A DNA stretch of 64,000 nucleotides, from assembly GCF_016127015.1 (NCBI RefSeq), contig NZ_CP065972.1, positions 186,001 to 250,000 of the forward strand, read 5' to 3'. The DNA comes from Corynebacterium tuberculostearicum. GTDB lineage: Bacteria; Actinomycetota; Actinomycetes; Mycobacteriales; Mycobacteriaceae. The position numbers were made by a program, and so were the translations under genes. Of the stretch, positions 21,168-30,149 are shown in pieces. The notes below the pieces were generated by a model. That model was not told the DNA's origin. It did not search any database and saw nothing but the letters and a program-made list of their open reading frames with translations. Numbering within the stretch: the first letter of the stretch is position 1; every line of letters starts with the position of its first letter.

Positions 21168-22687
21168 GGGTAGCGGCCGTCTGGTTTCCGGATTGGCCCA
21201 TCCAGGCCGCCGGCGGACAGAGCCCTATGGTTATTGCGCGCAACCACGCGGTGGCGGTGTGCGATAGAGAGGCGCGCCGGGCGGGGGTGCGGCGCGGGAT
21301 GCGCCTGCGCCAGGCCCAAGCGCTGTGCCCCGAGGCCGCGGTGGTGGAGGCCAATCCGGACCGGGATGGCGCGGCGTTTGCGGAGGTTGCGGCTGGTTTG
21401 GACGCGGTGGCGTCCTCGGTGGAGGTGCTACGCCCGGGCCTGGCGATTGTGGATGCGGGCGCGGCGTTGCGCTACCACGGGGAGAAAGCACTAGAGATGC
21501 TTGTCGACGCCGCTTCGTACGCCGGCTTCGACTCCACCCTCGGCGTCGCCGACGAGATTGCCACGGCCGTCATCGCGGCCCGGCATCGTGGTGTGGGCGC
21601 GGTGGTGCCAGAGGGCGGCTCGCGGGAGTTTTTGGCCACCCAGCCCATAGAGGTACTGGCGGCCGATGAGGCCTTGGGCTTTGAGGCTGGGTTTATCGCA
21701 CAACTGGATAAGCTGGGTGTGCGGCGCCTGGGTGACTTGGCTGCGCTGCCGTTTAAGCAGGTAGCCACCCGGTTTGGCGAGCCGGGCCGGCGCGCGCACG
21801 AGCTGGCCCAGGCCCGTGCGGATAGGCGCGTGGCACCAGAGCTGGCGCGCCCAGACCTGGCCGTAGAAATGGAAGAGCGCATCGAGCGTGTCGACGCGGC
21901 GGCCTTCGCGGCCCGCCAACTCGCGGCCCGGCTGCATGCCCGCTTGGAGGAGGCCGGCAAGGTATGCCTGCGGCTGCGCGTGGTGGCGGAGTTTGGCACC
22001 GGCGAGGAGCTGGCGCGGGTATGGCGCACGCAGGAAGCGCTGACGGAGCAGGCCACCGCGGACCGCGTGCGCTGGCAGCTCGATGGCTGGCTCACGCGCG
22101 CTACTGGTGAGGGCGCGGCCATTCGCCGCCTAGCGCTGGAGCCGGTGGAGGTTGCCGCCCCGTCCGCCACCGGTTTGTGGGGTGGGGAAGGCTCGCAGGA
22201 GCAGGTCAAGCGCGTGATCGCCCGCGTGCAATCACAGCTGGGGGTGGATCGTGTGCTGCAGCCGCGGGCAGTGGGCGGCCGTGGGGTGGCCGAGCGCATC
22301 GAGTATGTGCCCTATGGTGAGCAGCGCGACGCCCCGCCGGACGGCGAGTGGCCCGGCCGCATTCCCGCGCCCCTGCCCGCGCGGCTGGGCGGTGGGCCGA
22401 ACCACCCGGCCGCGCGTATTCGGCTTGTCGACGCCGCCGAGCGCCCCGTCTTCGTTACCGCCGAAGCCCTCCTGTCCGGGGTGCCGGTGGCCTTGAGCTG
22501 GGGTGCGCGTCGTTTCCGCGTGCTGGGCTGGGCCGGCCCCTGGCCGGTGGATACGCAGTGGTGGACCGATGCCCCACAGCACGTAGCGCGCTTACAGGTG
22601 GTGGGCCAAGCGGACCACGAAGAGCATCAGCGGGCCTGGCTGTTGGTATGGTCCGGCGGCCGCTGGCGGGTTGAGGCGACCTATTAA
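21164..22687 (+). CDS. imuB: ImuB, inactive Y-family DNA polymerase homologue
   Basis: A 507-residue Y-family polymerase-like protein of the ImuB group. It begins MRVAAVWFPDWPIQA, whereas active Y polymerases have the metal-binding DxD at this point. Palm and finger segments (ARRAGVRRGMRLRQAQALCPEA, LAIVDAGAALRYHGEKA) and a little-finger region follow. ImuB usually bridges DnaE2 to the beta clamp. It overlaps imuA' by four bases. Its TAA stop shares the TTAA palindrome with the convergent lipoprotein gene. Confidence 0.9.
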   Translation: MRVAAVWFPDWPIQAAGGQSPMVIARNHAVAVCDREARRAGVRRGMRLRQAQALCPEAAVVEANPDRDGAAFAEVAAGLDAVASSVEVLRPGLAIVDAGAALRYHGEKALEMLVDAASYAGFDSTLGVADEIATAVIAARHRGVGAVVPEGGSREFLATQPIEVLAADEALGFEAGFIAQLDKLGVRRLGDLAALPFKQVATRFGEPGRRAHELAQARADRRVAPELARPDLAVEMEERIERVDAAAFAARQLAARLHARLEEAGKVCLRLRVVAEFGTGEELARVWRTQEALTEQATADRVRWQLDGWLTRATGEGAAIRRLALEPVEVAAPSATGLWGGEGSQEQVKRVIARVQSQLGVDRVLQPRAVGGRGVAERIEYVPYGEQRDAPPDGEWPGRIPAPLPARLGGGPNHPAARIRLVDAAERPVFVTAEALLSGVPVALSWGARRFRVLGWAGPWPVDTQWWTDAPQHVARLQVVGQADHEEHQRAWLLVWSGGRWRVEATY

Positions 22688-23241
22688 TCGCGAATATCGA
22701 CCACGAGGCGGGTGGGGTTATCGAGCACCTGCACGGAATAAGGCTTGCGGGAGGTCATGCCGATGACAAATTGGCAGCGACCCTCGTAGGTGCCGCCGTT
22801 GACCACTTGGGTGACAATTCCCTCCGTGGGGGCATCCACCACGCCGATGCGGGGGTCTTCCTTGCCGGCCTCGAAGGGATAGACCACGCCGTCGATATTG
22901 ACATTGAGCGCGGTCTCGCCGGAGTAATCAATGGTCTTGCCGGAGCCCTGCTGCGTGGGCGTGTCGGCATAGTCCACGAACCAGCCGGGAGTGCCGCCGC
23001 CGTCGAGCTCGAAGACGACGCGCTCAAAACCCTCGTGCCGGCCGATGCGCACGTCGGTCACCGTGAGCTCGGAGGGCGCCTGCGGCCGGAGGGTTTTCAT
23101 CTCCATATTGGCCTGGCCCAGCGGATTGAGCTGGGAGTTATCCGCGGACGCGGCCATGGTGGTGCGGTCCGTCTCGTGGGCGGCGCAGCCGCTGAGAAAA
23201 GCAGCGACGAGAAGCGTTGCGGCGAAACGGACTTTCAACAT
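22684..23241 (-). CDS. AMIN-like domain lipoprotein
   Basis: A 185-residue exported lipoprotein. The signal ends with lipobox LSGC (Cys19). The mature region has an AMIN-like beta domain, with VTDVRIGRHEGFERVVFELDGGGTPGWFVDY and the closing SVQVLDNPTRLVVDIRD. Such domains are found in actinobacterial envelope proteins and may bind cell-wall glycans. It is transcribed alone and converges on imuB with a four-base stop overlap. Confidence 0.8.
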   Translation of the reverse strand: MLKVRFAATLLVAAFLSGCAAHETDRTTMAASADNSQLNPLGQANMEMKTLRPQAPSELTVTDVRIGRHEGFERVVFELDGGGTPGWFVDYADTPTQQGSGKTIDYSGETALNVNIDGVVYPFEAGKEDPRIGVVDAPTEGIVTQVVNGGTYEGRCQFVIGMTSRKPYSVQVLDNPTRLVVDIRD

Positions 23242-23338
23242 GTCCCCTAGGTTATATTTTCGGCCGTGAACTGTATAGCTGAGGGGGCACTTCGTGGCCG
23301 AATTGTTGCCAAGGGTGTGAGCTGAAAAGCAGAAAGGT

Positions 23339-23351
23339 TAGGCTTAGGTAT
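23339..23351 (+). promoter_or_regulatory. Leaderless promoter of the sucrase/ferredoxin-like gene
   Basis: TAGGCT (23339-23344) is followed by seven bases and the ATG at 23352, with no ribosome site. The hexamer lies inside GGTTAGGCTTAGG, which resembles one arm of a DtxR iron-regulator box, but the second arm does not fit. Confidence 0.5.
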
Positions 23352-24212
23352 ATGACCGAGTTCTGTTCAGATATCCAGGTAGAGCCGCTGCCAGGCACGG
23401 CGAAGAAGGAATCCGTCTATGTGCTTTTCGAGTGGCCGGGCGGATGGTCGCGAGACGTGCTCGACGGCGATACTTTTGGGCCGGAGCTCACGGCGCAGCT
23501 CAAGACCAAGCTGAAGGGCGTGGCGGGGCTGCAGCTTATCCGCCGGCCGGGCCGCGACGGCCGCCAGGTAGGCAAGATGTACCGCTGTTACCTGGTGTGG
23601 GCCGAGCAGGGCGTGATGGAACTCGTGCTGCTGACGGGCCCGGAGAAAATCCTCGATCTGGACCTGACCGGGCCTGGCCGCAATGGGGGCGGCGCGTTGG
23701 ACACGCCGCTGGTGCTGGTGTGTACGCATGCGAAGCGCGATACGTGCTGTGCGGTCAAGGGCCGGCCGCTGGCCGCGGAGCTGGTGGCGGATTACCCAGA
23801 TATAGTGTGGGAGACCTCGCACACGAAGGGGCACCGGTTCGCGCCGTCGGTCATGCTCATGCCGTGGGGCTATTCCTTTGGCCGTATGAATAAAGAAGCC
23901 GCCGCGCAGATGATTGCGGCGGCGGCGAAGGGGAAGTATTTCTACCCGGTAAATCGCGGGCGCGGTATTTTCAGCCCGCGCGGCCAGGTGGCGGAGTTGG
24001 CGGTGGCCCGCTCGCTTATCGACGCCGGCGAGGACCTCTCCTATGGCCAGCTCACCGCCACCGACAGCGGCGAGGTCAGCCACGCTGACGGCCGGCGCTG
24101 GCGCGTGGCGCTCGAGGAGCGCGAGGTAGAAGGTGTGGTCTCCTCGTGCGGCGATGCGCCGAAGAAAGGCCAGGCCATCGTAGCGACCGGCGTGGAGCCG
24201 GTCGCGGGGTAG
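23352..24212 (+). CDS. Sucrase/ferredoxin-like family protein
   Basis: A 286-residue member of the sucraseferredoxin-like family (thioredoxin-fold [2Fe-2S] proteins). Diagnostic segments are VCTHAKRDTCCAVKGRPLAAEL (Cys ligands in the C-x7-CC pattern) and WETSHTKGHRFAPSVMLMPWGYSFGRM (His residues), then FYPVNRGRGIFSPRGQVAE. It is likely a cytoplasmic electron-transfer or iron-sulfur protein; the 'sucrase' name is historical. It stands alone between an AMIN-like lipoprotein gene and metI. Confidence 0.85.
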   Translation: MTEFCSDIQVEPLPGTAKKESVYVLFEWPGGWSRDVLDGDTFGPELTAQLKTKLKGVAGLQLIRRPGRDGRQVGKMYRCYLVWAEQGVMELVLLTGPEKILDLDLTGPGRNGGGALDTPLVLVCTHAKRDTCCAVKGRPLAAELVADYPDIVWETSHTKGHRFAPSVMLMPWGYSFGRMNKEAAAQMIAAAAKGKYFYPVNRGRGIFSPRGQVAELAVARSLIDAGEDLSYGQLTATDSGEVSHADGRRWRVALEEREVEGVVSSCGDAPKKGQAIVATGVEPVAG

Positions 24213-24225
24213 GCTGCGCTAAGGC

Positions 24226-24240
24226 GGCGTCGGCAAGCGG
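24226..24240 (+). repeat. Intergenic copy of the dispersed GGCGTCGGCAAGCG motif
   Basis: GGCGTCGGCAAGCGG fills most of the 31-base gap between the stop of the sucrase/ferredoxin-like gene and the stop of metI. It is non-coding on both strands. Confidence 0.6.
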
Positions 24241-24243
24241 GGG

Positions 24244-24924
24244 CTAGCGGCGCATGACCTTGGAGGAGAGCCAGTTGCCAAAGAACTGGGCGGCCTGCAC
24301 CAGCACAATGATGATGAGCGTGGCCACGACGGTGACTTCCCACTCGAAGGCGCGGTAGCCGTAGACGATGGCAAAGTCACCCAAGCCGCCGCCGCCGACG
24401 TAGCCGGCCATAGCGGACATATCCACAATGGCGATGAACAGGAAGGTGTAGCCCAGAATCAGTGGGCCGAGGGCCTCCGGGACGATAACGGAGGTAATGA
24501 TCTTCCACGGCGAGGCACCCATGGAGCGGGCGGCCTCGATAACACCGGGATCGATGGACACGAGGTTTTGTTCCACCACGCGGGCTACGGAGAAGGTCGC
24601 GGCGATGACCATGACGAAGGTGGCCGGGCCGCGGCCGATGGAACCGCCCATCACCATGACGGTCAGTGGCTGGGCAAAAGCCAGCAAGATAATGAACGGG
24701 ATGGGGCGGACGAAGTTCACCAGCAGGTTGACTATGAAATAGACAAACCGGTTTTGCAGGATGCCGCCCGTGCGGGTGGTATAGAGCAGCATGCCCAGGC
24801 CAAGGCCGAGGATGCCGGAGATGATGAGGGTGGTCGAGACCATGATGAGGGTATCGACGATGGCCTCGGCTAGTGAAGGGCCGAGGCGGTCCCAGTTGGC
24901 TTGGGCGAGGTTGGTGACGGTCAT
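24244..24924 (-). CDS. metI: Methionine ABC transporter permease MetI
   Basis: A 226-residue permease with five or six helices and the EAA loop (EAARSMGASPWKIITSVIVPEALGPL, about 125-150) that docks on the ATPase. The LVNFVRPIPFIILL and MAGYVGGGGLGDFAI segments are typical of MetI. It overlaps metN by four bases (ATGA). Together with MetN and MetQ it imports D/L-methionine. Confidence 0.93.
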   Translation of the reverse strand: MTVTNLAQANWDRLGPSLAEAIVDTLIMVSTTLIISGILGLGLGMLLYTTRTGGILQNRFVYFIVNLLVNFVRPIPFIILLAFAQPLTVMVMGGSIGRGPATFVMVIAATFSVARVVEQNLVSIDPGVIEAARSMGASPWKIITSVIVPEALGPLILGYTFLFIAIVDMSAMAGYVGGGGLGDFAIVYGYRAFEWEVTVVATLIIIVLVQAAQFFGNWLSSKVMRR

Positions 24925-25958
24925 CGTGCAATCTCCTCAATCTGGGTGGTGGTAGAAAGCGTGCGGTAGAACTCTTCAATGGCGTTATTATCGCCGCTAA
25001 GCCGCACGGTCAGCTTGCCAAAGGAATGCTGCTGCAACGTGGTGATACCGCCGTGGACAACGGCGATGGACACGCCGGCTTCCTTGAGCCGAGCGGCGGC
25101 GGTGAAGAAGCCAGATTCCTCGGTCAGGTTGATGGTAAACAGGCGGCCTTCGTGCGCAAGCAGGTCGTCGGTTTCGACGACGTCGGGTTCGTTGCGCAGC
25201 GAGGTGGCCACGAACTTGGCGGCCACGGAGGTCTGCGGGTTGGAGAAGACCTCATAGACGCTGCCTTGCTCTACTACGCGGCCGTTTTCCATCACGGCGA
25301 CCTTATCGGCGATGGAGCGAACGACTTCCATCTCGTGGGTAATAACCACGATGGTGATGCCGAATTCCTTGTTCACCCGGCGCAGCAGGTCGAGGACTTC
25401 CTGCGTGGTGGTGGGGTCGAGGGCGGAAGTGGCTTCGTCGGCAAGCAGCAGCGAAGGGTTGGTGGCCAGCGCACGGGCAATGCCAACGCGCTGCTTCTGG
25501 CCGCCGGAAAGCTGCTCCGGGTAGCTCTTGCCTTTGTCTCCCAGGCCGACGAAGTCCAGCAGTTCTTGCACGCGCTGGGCGCGCTCCTGCTTGCCGACGC
25601 CCTGCAGCTGCAGCGGGTATTCAATATTGCCGGCCGCGGTGCGCGAGCTCATCAGGTTGAACTGCTGGAAGATCATGCCGATATTGCGGCGAATGCCACG
25701 CAGTTTCCGCTCGGACATGCCAACGATATTGGTCTCGTCGAGCAGTAGCTCGCCAGAGGATGGGGTGTCCAGGCCGTTGATCATGCGCACGAGGGTGGAC
25801 TTGCCGGCGCCGGAATAACCAATGATGCCGACGATTTCGCCAGGCTCAATGGTCATGGAGACATGGTCGAGCGCCTTAATTCGCGCTTTTTTCTGCTTAA
25901 AGATCTTGGTGATCTCGCGGAACTCAATGCGGGTGCCGCGGTGGGTGGAATCTGCCAC
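24921..25958 (-). CDS. metN: Methionine ABC transporter ATP-binding protein MetN
   Basis: A 345-residue ATPase. Walker A GYSGAGKST is at 47-55, the signature is LSGGQKQRVGIARAL, Walker B is LLLADEATSALD, and the C-terminal NIL domain (about 265-340, GRLFTINLTEESGFFTAAARLKEAG) binds methionine and gives trans-inhibition. It lies between metQ and metI, separated from metQ by an intergenic terminator. Two copies of the dispersed CGTCGGCAAG motif are in this gene (25436-25445 and 25590-25599). Confidence 0.95.
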   Translation of the reverse strand: MADSTHRGTRIEFREITKIFKQKKARIKALDHVSMTIEPGEIVGIIGYSGAGKSTLVRMINGLDTPSSGELLLDETNIVGMSERKLRGIRRNIGMIFQQFNLMSSRTAAGNIEYPLQLQGVGKQERAQRVQELLDFVGLGDKGKSYPEQLSGGQKQRVGIARALATNPSLLLADEATSALDPTTTQEVLDLLRRVNKEFGITIVVITHEMEVVRSIADKVAVMENGRVVEQGSVYEVFSNPQTSVAAKFVATSLRNEPDVVETDDLLAHEGRLFTINLTEESGFFTAAARLKEAGVSIAVVHGGITTLQQHSFGKLTVRLSGDNNAIEEFYRTLSTTTQIEEIAR

Positions 25959-25987
25959 GTGTTTGCGTCCTTAGCTAGGAAAGTGCC

Positions 25988-26014
25988 AAACCCCGCCGGG
26001 GTCTCCGGCGGGGT
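25988..26014 (-). terminator. Intra-operon terminator between metQ and metN
   Basis: A 10-base perfect stem (ACCCCGCCGG / CCGGCGGGGT) with a short loop, followed on the minus strand by TTT. Located between metQ and metN it would lower the amount of the ATPase and permease relative to the abundant binding protein. Confidence 0.8.
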
Positions 26015-26028
26015 AAAAGCAAGGGTGA

Positions 26029-26892
26029 TTAGTCCAGATCTGCTTCGAGCTTATCCAGGATCTTCTGCAGATCCTCCTGGCTGCGCTCTACCTCGACGGA
26101 GGTGCCGGCGGAGTCTTCGTCAACGCCCTCCTGGACGGCGTCGCTGTGCCATAGCTCGGCGAGCTTCTTGATGTCCTCGTTATCGGCGTCTTCCTCGCGG
26201 ACGGCGAAGACGTTGATGTACGGCTCTGCCTCTTCAGAGTTCGGATCGTCCTGGAAGATAGCGGTGGCTGGGTCGATGCCGGCGCGCTCCAGGAAGGAGT
26301 TATTGATAATCGCCGGGGTGCCCTCGCCGTGTGCGGACGTGGTCTGTGCCGCGTCTACCGGGGTGACCTTGACCTTGGACTTCTTCTCATCGATGTCCAG
26401 CGGGGTGGGCTCCAGGTTGTCCTTGTCCTTCAGGGTGAGAAGGCCGGCCTGAACCAGCACGTTGATGGCGCGAGCCTGGTTGGTGGAGTCATTCGGGATG
26501 GCGACCTCTTCGCCCTCGATGCCGTCGAGGGAGTCGTGGTCCTTCCAGAACAGTGCCAGCGGCACGATCTCGGTAGCCACGATAGGCACCAGGTTGGTGC
26601 CGTTACCGTGGTTATACTCCGCCAAGAACTTCAGGTGCTGGAAGTTATTGGTATCCAGCTCGCCTTGGTCCAGAGCCTGGTTCGGGGTGTTGTAATCCGC
26701 GAAAGGCTGGATATCGATGTCATAGCCTGCGTTCTTTGCTTCCTGCTCGAACGCTACCCACGCCTTCTTGGCGTCATCGGTGGTGCCGACTGTGATGGTC
26801 TTGGAGTCATCGGAGTCGGAAGAGCATGCCACCAGGCTGGTGGCAGCGATGGTTACGGCGGCGGTAGCAGCCACTACGCGACGGATCTGCAT
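26029..26892 (-). CDS. metQ: Methionine-binding lipoprotein MetQ
   Basis: The substrate-binding lipoprotein of the methionine importer. From ATG 26892 (287 residues) it has a signal with lipobox LVAC (about Cys22) and the mature NlpA/MetQ fold, with KTITVGTTDDAKKAW, VPLALFWKDHDSLDGIEGEEVAIPNDSTNQARA and AIINNSFLERAGIDP. The start was chosen because AAGGGG lies eight bases upstream. The frame runs further to 26940 without support. Confidence 0.93.
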   Translation of the reverse strand: MQIRRVVAATAAVTIAATSLVACSSDSDDSKTITVGTTDDAKKAWVAFEQEAKNAGYDIDIQPFADYNTPNQALDQGELDTNNFQHLKFLAEYNHGNGTNLVPIVATEIVPLALFWKDHDSLDGIEGEEVAIPNDSTNQARAINVLVQAGLLTLKDKDNLEPTPLDIDEKKSKVKVTPVDAAQTTSAHGEGTPAIINNSFLERAGIDPATAIFQDDPNSEEAEPYINVFAVREEDADNEDIKKLAELWHSDAVQEGVDEDSAGTSVEVERSQEDLQKILDKLEADLD

Positions 26893-26952
26893 GGGGAATC
26901 CCCTTCTTGTAGGAGTTGAAATAGTTTGTCTGTTTAGCAACTTAGCAATCAG

Positions 26953-26968
26953 CGAACCGCTTTGTCTA
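26953..26968 (-). promoter_or_regulatory. McbR-box-like site upstream of metQ
   Basis: The minus strand reads TAGACAAAGCGGT, then TCG. It fits the TAGAC-N6-GTCTA consensus (as I remember it) of the C. glutamicum sulfur/methionine repressor McbR in 7 of 10 fixed positions. It shares the 13-base TAGACMAAGCGGT with two sites near metY. Confidence 0.45.
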
Positions 26969-26997
26969 TTGCGGGCATCACGTCCCGCCGGCTTGTC

Positions 26998-27013
26998 TAG
27001 AACAATAATTCGA
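26998..27013 (+). promoter_or_regulatory. SOS (LexA) box of dnaE2
   Basis: TAGAACAATAATTCGA differs from TCGAACN4GTTCGA at two positions. It lies directly upstream of the -10 TATGCT (27017-27022), so LexA binding would block the promoter. Confidence 0.65.
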
Positions 27014-27029
27014 TATTATGCTGTCTGGA

Positions 27030-30000
27030 GTGGAATTTAATGGCGGAAAGGCGCTGTCCTGGTCGCGGGTAGAGCGTATTCTCTCTGGTCGCGAATCTGC
27101 TGCGCCCGTGTCGGTTAATCACCTTCATGGGCCAGCGGATTCTGCTCGGCGCGGTCACTCCGCCGTCCCCTTTGCGGAGCTGCACGCGGTAAGTTCTTAT
27201 AGCTTTCTCGACGGCGCCGCCGAGCCGGAGCAGCTGGTGACCCGAGCTGTAGAGCTGGGCCTTGAGGGGTTGGCCATCGTGGACCGCGATAGCTTTTATG
27301 GCCTGATGAAATTCGCCGAAGCCGCAGCTAAAGCAGGGCTTCCCGCCGTATATGGTGCGGAGCTATCGCTCACGGAGGCCCCGGTGACCGTGCTGGCACG
27401 CACCCCGGAGGGCTATCGCCGCCTGTCGCGCCTCATCGCGCGCGCCCGGATGGAGGCTGGCGAGAAAGATAGGGTGGTCTATCCACCGTTAGATGAGGTG
27501 GCACGCGAACTGGAAGGGGAGTGCTTCTTTCTGGTGGGGCCGGAAGCGCTAGCAGAAATCGATAACCTGCTCGAAAGAATAAAAATAGACAGCATAGTTC
27601 TCGAATATTCGTGCAGCATGTCCCCCGAGGATGCGGATCAGCACCGTTTCCTGGATAAATACAATAACCTCCGGGCCATCGCAACCGCACGGCCCGCGGC
27701 GGCTACCCGCGACCAAGCTCGGCTCGCCGCCGCCAAGCGTGCCCTGGCCCGCCGCGAATCCCTTGCGGCCGCCGCGCCGCACGCCCACCCCATGGGTGCT
27801 GGCTGGCTGCGATCCGGCGAGCAGATGGCGCAACTCTTGCCGGATCGACCGGAGCTCATCGCCGAAACTGTGGCGCTCACCCGCGAGTGCTCCTTTACCT
27901 GGGACGCCCTCGCGCCCAACCTGCCGCATTTTCCGGTGCCGGAGGGGCATACCGAAATGAGCTGGCTGGAGCACGAGGTCTGGCGCCGCGCCAAGGGCCG
28001 CTATGCTTCGCGCCCGGCCGAGATCCGGCAGGCAGCAAGGAAACAGATTCGGCATGAACTGGGCGTCATTAAGCAGCTGGGCTTTCCCGGCTACTTCCTG
28101 ATTGTGTGCGACCTGGTGGATTTTTGCCGCCGCGAGAATATTCTGTGCCAAGGCCGTGGCTCGGCCGCCAACTCCGCGGTGTGCTTTGCGCTGGGCATTA
28201 CCAACGCCGAGCCCATCTCCGCGCAGCTGCTTTTCGAGCGCTTTCTCTCCCCGGACCGCGATGGTCCGCCCGATATTGATATCGACATCGAGTCCGGCCG
28301 CCGCGAGGAAGTCATCCAGTATGTCTACCGCACCCACGGCCGTGATCGCGCCGCGCAGGTGGCCAATGTCATTACCTATCGCCGCAAGGGAGCTACCCGA
28401 GATGCCGCCCGCGCGTTGGGCTACCCGCAGGGATCGGCCGATGCGTGGTCGAAAGGTACCTCCGAGCCGCCTGCCGATGTCTCCTTATTGGCCGAGCAAT
28501 TCCTCGGCCAGCCCCGCCACCTAGGAATCCACTCCGGCGGCATGGTGCTGTGCGATCGGCCTATTGCGGATGTCGTGCCCATGGAATGGGCACGCATGGA
28601 AAATCGCTCCGTATTGCAATGGGATAAGGACGATTGCGCGGCCGCCGGCCTGGTGAAATTCGACCTTTTGGGCCTGGGCATGTTGGAGGCGCTACATCAC
28701 ATGATCGACGCCGTGCGCGCCACCACCGGCCGCGAGGTACACCTGTGGGAGCTCGACCTCGCCGAACCGGAAGTCTATGACATGCTCTGCCGCGCCGATG
28801 CGGTGGGCGTCTTCCAAGTGGAATCTCGTGCGCAGCTAGCCACGCTGCCGCGCTTGAAGCCGCGCCGCTTCTTTGACCTGGTGGTCGAAGTCGCGCTCAT
28901 TCGCCCCGGCCCCATCCAGGGCGGGTCCGTGCACCCCTACCTGCGTCGTCGCGATGGCCTAGAGGAGGTCACCTATGACCATCCCGTGCTGGAAAAGTCC
29001 CTGGGTAAGACCCTGGGAATCCCGCTCTTCCAGGAGCAGTTGATGCAGATCGCGGTCGACGCCGCCGGGTTCTCCGGTGCTGAGGCCGATGATCTGCGCC
29101 GCGCCATGGGCTCGAAGCGCTCCCCGGAAAAGATGGCCGCGCTGCGCAGTCGTTTCTATGCCGGTCTGCGCGAAACCAATGGCATCGAGGGCGAGGTGGC
29201 CGATAAGCTCTGGACCAAGATTGTGGCCTTTGCTGCCTATGGCTTCCCGGAGTCGCACTCGCAGTCCTTTGCCTCGCTGGTGTATTTTTCCGCGTGGTTT
29301 AAATACCACTACCCGGCGGAATTTTGTGTGGGCCTGCTGCGCGCACAGCCGATGGGTTTCTATTCCCCGCAGTCACTCATCCAGGATGCCCGGCGCCACG
29401 GCGTGCGGGTGCTGCCGGTAAGTATTAATGACTCCGGCGCCCAGGCCCGCGCGACGGGACCTGCCGAGATTCGCTTGGGCCTTAACCTCATCAAAGGGCT
29501 GGGGGAGTCCGCCGCCGAGCGTGTGGAGGCGGCCGCGCCTTTTGCTAGCGTGTCCGATCTTTCGCGCCGGGCGGACCTCAGCGTGGAGCAGGTGGAGGCG
29601 CTGGCCACGGCCGGGGCGTTGGAGTGCCTAGGGCTGGACCGTCGCCAAGCGTTGTGGCAGGCCGGCGTTGCCGCCACCGAGCGCGAGGGCATGCTGCCCG
29701 GCACCTCCGCCCTGGCCTCGCCGCACCTGCCCGGCATGTCTGCTTTTGAGCTTATGGCTACCGACGTCGCCGCCACCGGCGTGACCCATAACCAGCAGCC
29801 GATGGAGCTGGTGCGTGCCTCGCTTGCCGACGTCCTCCCTGCCTCCCAGCTCCCCCATGTCCCCGATGGCACCCGCGTGCGCATTGCCGGCATTATTACC
29901 CACCGCCAGCGCCCGCGTACAGCGTCTGGCCTGACCTTTTTGGGTGTGGAGGATGAAACCGGCCTGATGAATGTGATGGTTTCACCCGGATTGTGGTCGC

Positions 30001-30149
30001 GGCATAAAGTTCTGGCCCGCACCGCCCGTGCGATGATCATCCGCGGCATCGTGCAAAATGCCACCGGCGCGGTCAGCGTGGTTGCGGATAAGCTCGAGCC
30101 GCTGGACTTTGGTGAATTCCTCTCCCGCGGCTCCCGCGACTTCCGCTAG
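27030..30149 (+). CDS. dnaE2: Error-prone DNA polymerase DnaE2
   Basis: A 1039-residue C-family polymerase of the DnaE2 (ImuC) type, working with ImuA' and ImuB after DNA damage. It has a PHP domain (FAELHAVSSYSFLDGAAEPEQ, then the SLTEAPVTVLARTPEGYRRL region), polymerase palm aspartates in GPPDIDIDIESGRREEV, a fingers/tau region, and a C-terminal OB fold (RVRIAGIITHRQRPRTASGLTF...). I choose the GTG at 27030, since -10 TATGCT ends exactly seven bases before it; an in-frame ATG is at 27018. The stop TAG shares a CTAG palindrome with the convergent gene. Confidence 0.93.
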   Translation: MEFNGGKALSWSRVERILSGRESAAPVSVNHLHGPADSARRGHSAVPFAELHAVSSYSFLDGAAEPEQLVTRAVELGLEGLAIVDRDSFYGLMKFAEAAAKAGLPAVYGAELSLTEAPVTVLARTPEGYRRLSRLIARARMEAGEKDRVVYPPLDEVARELEGECFFLVGPEALAEIDNLLERIKIDSIVLEYSCSMSPEDADQHRFLDKYNNLRAIATARPAAATRDQARLAAAKRALARRESLAAAAPHAHPMGAGWLRSGEQMAQLLPDRPELIAETVALTRECSFTWDALAPNLPHFPVPEGHTEMSWLEHEVWRRAKGRYASRPAEIRQAARKQIRHELGVIKQLGFPGYFLIVCDLVDFCRRENILCQGRGSAANSAVCFALGITNAEPISAQLLFERFLSPDRDGPPDIDIDIESGRREEVIQYVYRTHGRDRAAQVANVITYRRKGATRDAARALGYPQGSADAWSKGTSEPPADVSLLAEQFLGQPRHLGIHSGGMVLCDRPIADVVPMEWARMENRSVLQWDKDDCAAAGLVKFDLLGLGMLEALHHMIDAVRATTGREVHLWELDLAEPEVYDMLCRADAVGVFQVESRAQLATLPRLKPRRFFDLVVEVALIRPGPIQGGSVHPYLRRRDGLEEVTYDHPVLEKSLGKTLGIPLFQEQLMQIAVDAAGFSGAEADDLRRAMGSKRSPEKMAALRSRFYAGLRETNGIEGEVADKLWTKIVAFAAYGFPESHSQSFASLVYFSAWFKYHYPAEFCVGLLRAQPMGFYSPQSLIQDARRHGVRVLPVSINDSGAQARATGPAEIRLGLNLIKGLGESAAERVEAAAPFASVSDLSRRADLSVEQVEALATAGALECLGLDRRQALWQAGVAATEREGMLPGTSALASPHLPGMSAFELMATDVAATGVTHNQQPMELVRASLADVLPASQLPHVPDGTRVRIAGIITHRQRPRTASGLTFLGVEDETGLMNVMVSPGLWSRHKVLARTARAMIIRGIVQNATGAVSVVADKLEPLDFGEFLSRGSRDFR

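Noticed and set aside
23330..23351. DtxR iron box before the sucrase/ferredoxin-like gene
   Set aside because: GGTTAGGCT fits one arm well, but the second arm (TAGGTAT) does not form the required inverted repeat; I count too many mismatches.
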